A stretch of 55,466 nt of DNA. It comes from NORP240 sp942492445. Its GTDB lineage: Bacteria > Pseudomonadota > Gammaproteobacteria > Pseudomonadales > Pseudohongiellaceae. Under the pieces are notes generated by a model that saw only the letters and a list, made by a program, of their open reading frames with translations, ran no database searches and was not told the origin of the DNA. The position numbers and the translations under genes were made by a program. This document shows positions 32,011 to 40,486 of the stretch, piece by piece. Position 1 is the stretch's first letter. Every line of letters begins with the position of its first letter. The stretch spans positions 1 to 55,466 of the forward strand of contig CALOEW010000091.1 in the NCBI GenBank assembly GCA_942492445.1. Direction: 5' to 3'.

Positions 32011-33498
32011 ACGAGTGGGTATACTGCCGCCCACTATCCTTTTCATAAGTCGGCCCTGCTCCAAGCGCACATTCTCATCCACCTGATTGGCCAGCAGAAC
32101 AGCGCGGTCCTCTACGGAGGACGGATAGCGCCGCAGAAAATCTGCAGCGGTCATGGCTTCCGGCAGTCGTACCAGATCGACACGGTGGGGACTGACGTCC
32201 TGATACCGTTGGTCGCGAACCGGTTGAAAGCTCATAATGGATTCAGCCAGCACCGGACCTGCCGTGCTCCAGTTTTCCTCCAGGGTGTAACCGACCACCT
32301 GGAAGACTGTCTCGTTCGCTCCAGCATAAAGCACATAACCTCTCAGCGGCTGACCCGACTGCCCCTCGGGCGGGCTGACACTGAAGTCCGCCCAGGCTGC
32401 ATCGAGCCCGTTAAGGGATTGGCTGCTTCTCTGATTGACAGTCACGTCCTGCTGCAGAAATACGGACAGGGCTGCTTGCGGTGATCCAGCCTCGGCGATG
32501 GAAAGCTGCATCACCGCATCCCGTTCCGGCGCTGCCGCCTGCACCGTTTGCGGACTGTTCTGGACCTGCCAGGCCACGGGAAACGTCAGCTCCAGACCCA
32601 GTTGCGGCTGTATGAAGCGCTGACCGATGAAGTAGCCCTGGCGCGGGTCCTCGCCGAAGACCAGGCCGTCCAGCCGGGCCAGAAATTCGTCTCTCCCCAA
32701 GCGAAAATCACTGAAATCCTGCTGCGAACGCGAAACGCGACGCTCATTCGCTCTGACGCGATCACCTGGATCCGGATGGGAAAGCATCCACCCCGGCACT
32801 CCCATCTCCTCCGCGCTGGGACCGGTGGATTGCAGCATCCGCATAACAGCGGTGAGGCCGGCGGGATCGTGTTCGGTGCGTACCATGTACCGAAATCCAA
32901 GCTCGTCCGCCTGGGCCTCGTCCTGACGGCTGTAACGCAGCGACAGCAGTTGCAACGCCTGCATGAATGTCTCGGAATTGTTTCTCACGGTTTCGGATAA
33001 AACCGCGCCGCCAATAAGACCGATCATTCCAAGCTGCTGCTGAGTTATCTGCCGGGCGGCATGACGAGCGGTGACATGCCCCACCTCGTGACCTAGCACA
33101 CCGACCAGTTCGGCTTCGGAATTCATGTTGGCCAGAATGCCACGGGTGATGTAAATGAAACCTCCCGGCAGGGCAAACGCGTTGATCAACTCATGATCCA
33201 CAAGCTTGAACGACCAGGGCAGGTCCGGCCGCTCCGAGGCGGAAGCCAGGGACATGCCAAGCTCCGTAACATAGTCCTGCAATTCCTGATCGGGATAAAG
33301 ACCGCCAAACTGGGCGGTGGCAGCGGGATCACTCTGCCGGCCCATCTGAACTTCCTGGGCTTCGCTGACAAAACTGAGCTCCCGTTCTCCGGTAGCCGGA
33401 TTCACAGCGCAGGCCTGCAGTAGTGCCGCCACCGGCAGCAACAGCGTGAACGACACCGCTCGCGTGACTTCCAGAATAAACTGTAATCTCATTTTCAT
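32008..33498 (-). CDS. M48-family metalloprotease lipoprotein (BepA-like)
   Basis: 496 residues. The N-terminal signal ends in the lipobox LQAC at about residue 30, so it is likely an outer- or inner-membrane lipoprotein. The zinc motif GHEVGHVTARH (HEVGH) and the third ligand in SRQDEAQADELGFRYM show an active M48B peptidase. The catalytic domain occupies about residues 35-270. The rest (IQPQLGLELTFPVAWQVQNS onward) is the extra C-terminal part found in secreted environmental relatives. Related BepA and LoiP degrade or assemble outer-membrane proteins, fitting the envelope theme of the window. Length is close to BepA (487 aa), but there are no clear TPR repeats. Confidence 0.9.
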   Translation of the reverse strand: MKMRLQFILEVTRAVSFTLLLPVAALLQACAVNPATGERELSFVSEAQEVQMGRQSDPAATAQFGGLYPDQELQDYVTELGMSLASASERPDLPWSFKLVDHELINAFALPGGFIYITRGILANMNSEAELVGVLGHEVGHVTARHAARQITQQQLGMIGLIGGAVLSETVRNNSETFMQALQLLSLRYSRQDEAQADELGFRYMVRTEHDPAGLTAVMRMLQSTGPSAEEMGVPGWMLSHPDPGDRVRANERRVSRSQQDFSDFRLGRDEFLARLDGLVFGEDPRQGYFIGQRFIQPQLGLELTFPVAWQVQNSPQTVQAAAPERDAVMQLSIAEAGSPQAALSVFLQQDVTVNQRSSQSLNGLDAAWADFSVSPPEGQSGQPLRGYVLYAGANETVFQVVGYTLEENWSTAGPVLAESIMSFQPVRDQRYQDVSPHRVDLVRLPEAMTAADFLRRYPSSVEDRAVLLANQVDENVRLEQGRLMKRIVGGSIPTR

Positions 33499-33501
33499 AT
33501 T

Positions 33502-33558
33502 AGGGAACCTCTGATTAAGTCCCGCAGAGCGTTGTGGGACCTGATCAGAGTTTCCTTA
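33502..33558. repeat. complete palindromic repeat between two protease genes
   Basis: AGGGAACCTCTGATTAAGTC at the left pairs with CTGATCAGAGTTTCCTTA at the right, centred on CCGCAGAGCGTTGTGGGAC. Its last three bases (TTA on this strand) are the TAA stop codon of the serralysin-like gene. Confidence 0.82.
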
Positions 33559-35082
33559 GATATATTCCACACCGGTTTCCACCAAACCTACCAGTCCTAT
33601 ATTATCCAGGTTTACTGCATGTTCCGCAGCGGCTGCGGCGAGACCTGCCTGAGTGTAGGCTCCACTTTCGAGCGCCCCTTCCAGGTCAGCAAGAAGGTCC
33701 GTCGGCGCGGGACCACCCACCAGATTATCCCACAACAGACTGACTACGGCGCCATCAGCAGGATTGGGTCCCAATACTGCTTCCAGTGCCACCTCCATGA
33801 CCTGCTCGAATGTCAGCCCGGCATTGTCAAAGATATCGATACCGACACCGACCAGTTCCGGGTCGACCGTGCCCAGCACGGCACCCAGCAGTTTGACGGT
33901 ACTGCCGGCGCTTCCGTCCAGGTCGAAAGCCAGGGCAGAGTCGGCAAACCGGATTCGCTCGATACTTTCCAGCGTATCCTCACCGTCGGCCGCGGAACCG
34001 GTCACGGTAAGCAGCCCCGCAAGGTTGACGATGGAATAATCCACGGCGTCCCCCGGAAACAGCACCGTATCGATACCCTCACCGCCATGTAGACTGTCAT
34101 TTCCGCCACCTCCGATCAGGGTATCGTTACCGTCGTTACCAAAGATCCGGTTTGCCGTGTCATTGCCCTCGAGGAAATCGGCATAAGTGGAACCGTTCAA
34201 CCTCTCGATCACGGTACCGAAATTCACTGTAATCTGGCCGGCGGCTGTGATCAATGGTTCGGCGGCCTGGCCGACATACCCCCACTTGCCCGGTATCAGG
34301 CTGATTGTCACCGATGTGGATACTGCCGATGCATCCACTGTGTCCAGACCAGAGCCATCGGCAATAAAATTTGTGGCTGATTCTGAAATATTAAAGGTCG
34401 TGTCACCCCCGTTGAGTTGAGGACTGGGACCGTAGAGGTAATGAAGAGCAGCGATATCCAGCACCTGGAACACCGCATGAAAATCCGCAAGGTCATCCGT
34501 GTAGGACATGACCGTCCACGCAGTGGTGTCCTCCATTAATCCGAGCACCGCCCCATCCTGGAAGGGATGTTTCAGTCCCAAAGCATGCCCGATCTCATGA
34601 ATGTAAGTAAGTGCGGCATATTCACCATCCGCGGGGGCAAGATTTCCTGTGTCATCCTTGCTGAAAAACACATCGGACCCGATCGGCAGATCGAAAGGGT
34701 AGTAGGCATAACCCACGGAATCAGTCTGAGAATTGTTGCCGAAAGCGATTACATCGGAAGCAGTGAAGAAGGTAGTCAGTCGAAAGTTCAGATTGACCAC
34801 CGTACTGATATACCTGAACACGCCGGACACAAAAATTTTCTGCTCCAGGTTGAAGGCGGTCCAGCCCATCGCGTCTTCCGCGTCCAGGTAAGTGGGAACC
34901 GTAGCGGGAAACCCATACAACACGGAGGTTCCTCCTTCGACGAGGAGCTTCAATTGATCCGCATCATCGGGCAGCAGGGCTGCGAGCCAGTAGGGTAGTT
35001 CCAATGCTTCCATCGCCGGGGAAACCGGTTCCTGACGCTCAGGCAGGGGGGTGAATCGTTGCGGCGTGAAATTGCTGTCCAT
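33556..35082 (-). CDS. serralysin-like M10B metallopeptidase with RTX repeats
   Basis: 508 residues, no N-terminal signal peptide, as expected for type I secretion. The metal motif HEIGHALGLKHP (HExxHxxGxxH) and Met-turn TVMSYTDD are intact. After the protease come two RTX nonapeptides GNDGNDTLIGGGGNDSLHGG, which bind calcium, then a DUF4214-type region (DNAGLTFEQVMEVALEAVLG). Short RTX content is unusual; T1SS substrates more often carry several tandem blocks. No T1SS transporter is adjacent; the ABC exporter at 22712 is not of that kind. It is probably secreted to degrade extracellular protein. Confidence 0.88.
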   Translation of the reverse strand: MDSNFTPQRFTPLPERQEPVSPAMEALELPYWLAALLPDDADQLKLLVEGGTSVLYGFPATVPTYLDAEDAMGWTAFNLEQKIFVSGVFRYISTVVNLNFRLTTFFTASDVIAFGNNSQTDSVGYAYYPFDLPIGSDVFFSKDDTGNLAPADGEYAALTYIHEIGHALGLKHPFQDGAVLGLMEDTTAWTVMSYTDDLADFHAVFQVLDIAALHYLYGPSPQLNGGDTTFNISESATNFIADGSGLDTVDASAVSTSVTISLIPGKWGYVGQAAEPLITAAGQITVNFGTVIERLNGSTYADFLEGNDTANRIFGNDGNDTLIGGGGNDSLHGGEGIDTVLFPGDAVDYSIVNLAGLLTVTGSAADGEDTLESIERIRFADSALAFDLDGSAGSTVKLLGAVLGTVDPELVGVGIDIFDNAGLTFEQVMEVALEAVLGPNPADGAVVSLLWDNLVGGPAPTDLLADLEGALESGAYTQAGLAAAAAEHAVNLDNIGLVGLVETGVEYI

Positions 35083-35214
35083 GTTACCAGCGGTCTCGTG
35101 AAAAAAACGGAATCCGGCTCAGGTACCGAGGCGCATTGCGATACCTGCGAGAAGCTTTCTTGTGCCTATTCTACTATCGGTTACCGCCTTCAGGGTCACA
35201 TAGCGGTGGTTGTC

Positions 35215-36663
35215 CTATCCCTGAGGTGGAGACCTGCTTTCCTCCAGTTCCTGCTGCCGAGACCGCGTTGCAGTAACCGGCTGCGAATCAGGATGATCGC
35301 GTAAATACAGAGAAGCCGTATTTGCGCCGGCCAGACTGCCCAGTGTCGCCATCAGTACATCGGTAATATCCACATAGCGCCCTGTTACGGTCGACTGCAG
35401 CAATTCCAGAGTACCTGAAACCGCCAAACCTGAAACACAGGCCAGCAGACCGAGTGTTGCCCGGGCCGGGTCGAAACGGGTCGCACGCAATCCCAGTGCC
35501 AGAATTGTCCCGACCGGTGCACCGAGCAGGAACTCCCGCGCCAGGTCCACCGCAGAACCTGTCGATCGAACTGAAAAGTGTAGTCGAAACGGTATCAGAT
35601 TGCTGTCGTAGAGCAACTTGTCGCGAATTGACCGTAACGACAATTCGAATTCGTAGGGTGACAGGGCGATTGCCAGCAGCAGCATGCCATAAAGCAGTCC
35701 GGCGCTGAGCAGCAGATAAGGACGGTCAGGTGGCGACAGCACCCTGCCACCAGGCCCGGCACGTGAGGCGAAGCCCAGGATGGCTCCGGCGACAGCCAGT
35801 CCGGTGGCGAACCCCAGTACGGGAACCAGAATATCGCTGCGCCCGGAACGGATAAAGAGATTGGCGCCCTCCATTATCAACCCCAGCAGCAGGCAGTGAC
35901 AGGCCGGCAACAGCAGGCTGCCCCGCCCGCGGCGCAGTTGCAGGACTGCGCTGAGAAAGCCCAGGGGCAGAAATACCAGCAGCTTCAGCGTCAGATAGCG
36001 AATCTCGATGCCATTGCGGAAATGATAAAACGGATCGACGATCAACCGGGGCATGGCATCACCGATTGCCTGCAGCTTTCCGTATATCCCCGTCATGGCG
36101 ACACTGATATCCAGTGGCAGCAGTGATGTCACCAACACCACCGCCACATAAATAAAGCGTATGCCCGCCAGGTTGTTCAGCCGGTCGGCCTGACCTCCAG
36201 CTTCCAGCCCCAGCAGCCCGGCCGGGCTCATGGCGAAGTGGAAAACTCCGTGCCTGGCGATGACAAACCCAAGCAGATAACCGCAACTGTTGCTGAGCAC
36301 ATCGGTGGCATCGGAAAAGCGGCCGACAAAGGCCTGCACCACCTCAACGATGACGCTCAGAAGCAGGCCCCAGCACCAGTGAAAACCCGGCCGCTGCAGC
36401 CGGCCCGCTGCAGCCAGTGCCATGGCCACCAGAAACCCGAGCGGCATATAAAGCAGAATATTGGTGGAAATATCGCGCAGATTCCACCAGCGCAGGCGAA
36501 ATTCCCCTGCCAGGAAGAACAGCTCGTTGACACCGGCCCGGGCGGCCCGGGCCGGCGAAATGAAATCGGTCAGGTAGAAGCTCGCCAATCCGATAAACAG
36601 CAGGTAGCCGAAGATCAGAATCCCGAAATACCGAGAGGCAAGGGTTGAATTGTCGGATGCCAT
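35215..36663 (-). CDS. VanZ-like membrane protein, duplicated
   Basis: 482 residues with about 10 hydrophobic segments and two VanZ-like halves. The first contains LRDISTNILLYMPLGFLVAM and ATDVLSNSCGYLLG; the second repeats LKLLVFLPLGFLSAVLQ and DITDVLMATLGSLAG. The NxxLYxPLG and D-V-x-N-x-x-G patterns are the family signature. VanZ relates to teicoplanin resistance in Enterococcus, and the proteobacterial members have no defined role. A ribosome site is not obvious. Upstream 35083-35214 shows nothing. Confidence 0.8.
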   Translation of the reverse strand: MASDNSTLASRYFGILIFGYLLFIGLASFYLTDFISPARAARAGVNELFFLAGEFRLRWWNLRDISTNILLYMPLGFLVAMALAAAGRLQRPGFHWCWGLLLSVIVEVVQAFVGRFSDATDVLSNSCGYLLGFVIARHGVFHFAMSPAGLLGLEAGGQADRLNNLAGIRFIYVAVVLVTSLLPLDISVAMTGIYGKLQAIGDAMPRLIVDPFYHFRNGIEIRYLTLKLLVFLPLGFLSAVLQLRRGRGSLLLPACHCLLLGLIMEGANLFIRSGRSDILVPVLGFATGLAVAGAILGFASRAGPGGRVLSPPDRPYLLLSAGLLYGMLLLAIALSPYEFELSLRSIRDKLLYDSNLIPFRLHFSVRSTGSAVDLAREFLLGAPVGTILALGLRATRFDPARATLGLLACVSGLAVSGTLELLQSTVTGRYVDITDVLMATLGSLAGANTASLYLRDHPDSQPVTATRSRQQELEESRSPPQG

Positions 36664-36715
36664 AGCGGACCCATGATACCGTCTTTTCAGGGCCGGAGCT
36701 CAGCAGCCGCGGGCA

Positions 36716-37654
36716 TCAGTCTCCTCTGCCGCTCGAAAGGTGATCCTGAACTGAGCTGCGCAATCCACCAAACGCGGCGAAAAAATCCCTGAAAAACCCG
36801 GCAAGCTCCATACTCATCAGCGCAAACTCCTGATCGAATTGCTGCGCCGGATTCTCCGCCAGCCTGTCGCCCATCTCCTCCTGCACGCCATCGAAACGAA
36901 GACGTTTGACCGTCAGATCATCGTGCACGACGCAACTCAGAAACTGGTTCCACATAACCCCTAATGACTTCACTCGTTTGTCTGCGGCTAGCATGGCCTG
37001 CAGTTCTTCGGTGAGCAGATCCTGCCCCCTGCAACGTACCACATTGCTGCCGTCAAGAGGATTGTACAACTCGCAATCGTGCTCGATTGTGAATTTGTGG
37101 GTTGCCTTATGGTCCCGCAGCCAGCGGGTCATAACGTCCCCCGGGGAGCGTTTGACATCCGGTTTCGCCACCGGCAGGGACCCGAGACTGTCCCGCAACA
37201 GATTCAGCAGTGACTCCGCCTTCGATGCGCTTGGCGTATCGATCACCAGCAGGTTGTCAGCGGGGGCCAGGTAGGCATGCAGAAGTTGATTCTTAACGAA
37301 AGCCTGGGGCAATAGCGACCCGTAAACGTCCTCCTGTATCTGTCTGCGCTCCTTGCGATAGACTTTGCGCGCCTGTCTTTCCTCCAGCTCCGACACCCGT
37401 TCGTCGGTGGCATCTTTCACCACCGATGCCGGTAACAGGCGTTCCTGTTCCCGGGCACAGATCATGGTGTATTTGCCTACGGTATGAGTCAGCATTTCCC
37501 CATCCCTGCCCAGTGGGCTGACCCACCCCAGGCTCGACTTGTCAAAGCTGCTACAGGGCTGAAAAACGTGTTCCGCGAGCTTCTCTTCCAGATCTTCGGG
37601 CGTCAGTTCAAACGGTTCGGTAAGAATGTAAAGACTGATATTTTTAAACCACAT
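36716..37654 (-). CDS. rdgC: RdgC recombination-associated protein
   Basis: 312 residues, full length. The start MWFKNISLYILTEPFELTPE and blocks FQPCSSFDKSSLGWVSPLG and VMWNQFLSCVVHDDLTVKRL match the RdgC family well. RdgC forms a DNA-encircling dimer that limits RecA and associates with the nucleoid. It precedes VanZ on the same strand with only 52 bp between, and follows tex by 170 bp, with no clear operon signal. Confidence 0.95.
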   Translation of the reverse strand: MWFKNISLYILTEPFELTPEDLEEKLAEHVFQPCSSFDKSSLGWVSPLGRDGEMLTHTVGKYTMICAREQERLLPASVVKDATDERVSELEERQARKVYRKERRQIQEDVYGSLLPQAFVKNQLLHAYLAPADNLLVIDTPSASKAESLLNLLRDSLGSLPVAKPDVKRSPGDVMTRWLRDHKATHKFTIEHDCELYNPLDGSNVVRCRGQDLLTEELQAMLAADKRVKSLGVMWNQFLSCVVHDDLTVKRLRFDGVQEEMGDRLAENPAQQFDQEFALMSMELAGFFRDFFAAFGGLRSSVQDHLSSGRGD

Positions 37655-37824
37655 GTCGGGGATTCCGTGCTGCTGTCGATGATGCTGGCCGCCGCTTGAC
37701 AGATGATTGCAACCGGTTCCGGTTGCCCCGGCAGTCCGCAGGCAAAGCGCGGATTATTCTACAGGCTGCCGTAAGTTTCCAGCCTCGGTCATGCCGCGGC
37801 CCGGCCGGATCATGCCGGCTCCGT

Positions 37825-40149
37825 TTACTTCTTGCTCAATGCAGCCTGCAGCAGATCGCCCAGGCTGCCGGTCCTGGCAGCTGTCTGGGTTTTGTTCTGA
37901 GCCCTGGCTTCAGGTTTTCCGGCCCGTTGTTCGGAGCGGTTACCGGCAGGATTCTTTCTTGCCTCACCGGCAGGGTCGTCCAGTCGCATCGTCAAACCGA
38001 TGCGTTTTCGTTGTTCGTCAACTTCCAGCACCTTGACCCGCACCACGTCGCCGCTCCTGACCACCGAGTGGGGATCCTTGACAAAGCGGTCGGCCAGCGC
38101 CGAGATGTGCACCAGCCCATCCTGATGAACACCGATGTCAACAAAGGCGCCAAAGTTGGTCACGTTCGTCACCACGCCCTCCAGCACCATCCCCGACTTG
38201 AGATCCGCCAGTGTTTCGACACCTTCGCGAAACTCCGCTGTCCTGAATTCCGGCCGCGGGTCACGGCCTGGTTTCTCCAGCTCGGCAAGAATGTCCGTGA
38301 CGGTCGGTAAACCGAATTGTTCATCGGTGAATATAGCGGGATCCAGGCTCTTCAGGAATTCGCTGTCGCCAATAATGTCACCGATGTGACGGCCGTTAAC
38401 ACTGCTGATTCTCTCCACCACGCGATAGGATTCCGGATGCACCGCCGACGAGTCCAGGGGATTGTCGCCATCGACAATGCGAAGAAAGCCGGCAGCCTGC
38501 TCGAAACTCTTGTCGCCGAAGCGTGGTACCGCCAGCAGGTCGGCCCGGCTCCTGAATCTTCCGTGCTGGTTGCGGTACTCGACGACGTTCCGTGCCAGGG
38601 ACTGTGTCATGCCCGCGACCCTCGCCAGTAACGGGGCTGACGCCATGTTGACGTCCACTCCCACCGCGTTCACACAGTCCTCCACTACGACGTCCAGTGA
38701 CTGCCCCAGTTTCACCTGGCTGACATCATGCTGGTACTGCCCCACTCCGATCGAACGGGGTTCGATCTTGACCAGCTCAGCCAGGGGATCCTGCAATCTC
38801 CGGGCAATGGAGATTGCACCGCGCACAGTCACATCCAGGTCAGGGAATTCCTGCCGCGCAATATCAGAGGCGGAATACACAGAAGCGCCGGCTTCATTTA
38901 CCATGGCCTTCTTCAGATTCAGCTGTGGATGACGAGCCATGAGGTCGGCTGCGAGCCGGTCCGTCTCCCGTGACGCCGTACCGTTGCCGATGCTGAGCAA
39001 CTCCACCCTGTGCTTTTGGCAAAGCGCCGCCAGGGTGGCGATGGATTCGTCCCATTTATTGCGCGGTGCGTGGGGATAGATGGCCGTGTCCTCCAGGTAT
39101 TTGCCGGTCGCGTCCACCACCGACACCTTCACGCCGGTACGCAGTCCCGGATCCAGACCCATGGTCACCCTGCCACCGGCCGGGGACTGCAGCAGGATAG
39201 CCTTGAGGTTCTGGGCGAACACCCGGATCGCCTCGTCCTCGGCCTGTTCTCGAAGTTGTCCAAGCAGGTCCGCCTCCAGCCGTGTCAACAACTTGACCCG
39301 CCAGGTCCAACCTGCCACTTCGCGTAACCAGAAGTCGGCTGGGCGTCCCAGATCTTCGATGTTGAAATGTCGCGCAACCATGATCTCACAAGGATCGGGG
39401 CGCTCGCCCTGCTTCTCGACCTGGGCTGCGGATCTCGATGAAATGGAGAGCGACAGGAATCCCTCTTTACGCCCCCGGAACACCGCCAGGGCCCGATGGG
39501 AAGGAATCCCTTTTAACGCTTCTTCGTAATCGAAATAGTCCTGAAATTTTCCTGCCTCCTTCTCCTTGTTCGCGATCACCCGTGATTGCAGAACTCCGTT
39601 TTCCCAAAGCGTGTTTCGCAGCCTTCCAGCCAGCTGTGCATCCTCACTGAACCTCTCCATCAGGATATACCTGGCCCCTTCCAGTGCCGCCTTGACATCG
39701 GCCACTCCCTTGTCAGCGTCCACAAAGGCTGCAGCTTCAACGGCCGGGTCCAGCCGGGGATCCCCGTACAGCCGCTCGGCCAATGGTTCCAGCCCCGCCT
39801 CAATGGCGATCATGCCCCTGGTTCGACGCTTGGGTTTGTAGGGCAGATACAGGTCCTCCAGTTCGGTCTTGGTCTGAGCAGCGCGGATCTGCTGCTCCAG
39901 CAGAGGAGTCAGTTTCTCCTGTTCGCTGATACTGCCGAGAATTACCTGGCGTCGCTCTTCCATTTCCCGCAGGTAGCGTAACCGGACTTCCAGGTCTCTT
40001 AACTGAAGATCATCGAGACCGCCGGTTACTTCCTTGCGGTAGCGGGAAATGAATGGCACCGTCGCGCCGTCGTCCAGCAGCCCGATGGCAGCCTGAACCT
40101 GGGCTGACTTTACATTCAGTTCGTCGGCAAGTAGCGCAGTAATATTCAT
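37825..40149 (-). CDS. tex: Tex-family RNA-binding protein
   Basis: 774 residues, close to the usual length. Order: N-terminal helical Tex domain (VPFISRYRKEVTGGLDDLQL), YqgF-like nuclease fold around ATMGLDPGLRTGVKVSVVDA and GIGNGTASRETDRL, helix-hairpin-helix modules (ASAPLLARVAGMTQSLARNV), and a C-terminal S1 RNA-binding domain (LEGVVTNVTNFGAFVDIGVH). A basic tail (KNPAGNRSEQRAGKPEARA) follows S1. Tex is a conserved transcription accessory protein, and relatives affect toxin expression and stress survival. Its start faces recQ across 337 bp. Confidence 0.95.
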   Translation of the reverse strand: MNITALLADELNVKSAQVQAAIGLLDDGATVPFISRYRKEVTGGLDDLQLRDLEVRLRYLREMEERRQVILGSISEQEKLTPLLEQQIRAAQTKTELEDLYLPYKPKRRTRGMIAIEAGLEPLAERLYGDPRLDPAVEAAAFVDADKGVADVKAALEGARYILMERFSEDAQLAGRLRNTLWENGVLQSRVIANKEKEAGKFQDYFDYEEALKGIPSHRALAVFRGRKEGFLSLSISSRSAAQVEKQGERPDPCEIMVARHFNIEDLGRPADFWLREVAGWTWRVKLLTRLEADLLGQLREQAEDEAIRVFAQNLKAILLQSPAGGRVTMGLDPGLRTGVKVSVVDATGKYLEDTAIYPHAPRNKWDESIATLAALCQKHRVELLSIGNGTASRETDRLAADLMARHPQLNLKKAMVNEAGASVYSASDIARQEFPDLDVTVRGAISIARRLQDPLAELVKIEPRSIGVGQYQHDVSQVKLGQSLDVVVEDCVNAVGVDVNMASAPLLARVAGMTQSLARNVVEYRNQHGRFRSRADLLAVPRFGDKSFEQAAGFLRIVDGDNPLDSSAVHPESYRVVERISSVNGRHIGDIIGDSEFLKSLDPAIFTDEQFGLPTVTDILAELEKPGRDPRPEFRTAEFREGVETLADLKSGMVLEGVVTNVTNFGAFVDIGVHQDGLVHISALADRFVKDPHSVVRSGDVVRVKVLEVDEQRKRIGLTMRLDDPAGEARKNPAGNRSEQRAGKPEARAQNKTQTAARTGSLGDLLQAALSKK

Positions 40150-40486
40150 GACGTACTACAATCCTGCAATGAGAGAGGTTAACGGGTATGCAACCGGCTT
40201 CCGACCGATGCCATGGCCGCGCATTCTGCACAGGTAATGGGACCGGTGCAAGCTTCCACTGGCTTCGCGTGACGGCAAGGCTGACCCGGCCAGACCGGTC
40301 CTCCCGTCGCAGCAGGGCTTGGCCACCGTTACCGACGCGGGTCGGCTGCCGGCCCAGGTCACCGGGCTGAGAACCACGGAACCGGGGCCGCCAATGTTGG
40401 ACCATCATCCTGCCGATTTCGGTGCCACTACGATGCAGAAACTAACGACGCGCAGCAAGGGTTGTCATCAGGTATACTCAGCGCCC
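40150..40486. other. intergenic region between divergent tex and recQ
   Basis: A 337-bp region with no ORF showing family character. Promoters for both genes must lie here. GGTATACTC at 40472-40480 is a TATACT-like -10 only 8 bp before the recQ start, too close to fit a normal leader. In-frame starts upstream of recQ (TTG 40319) have no protein-like content. Confidence 0.4.
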
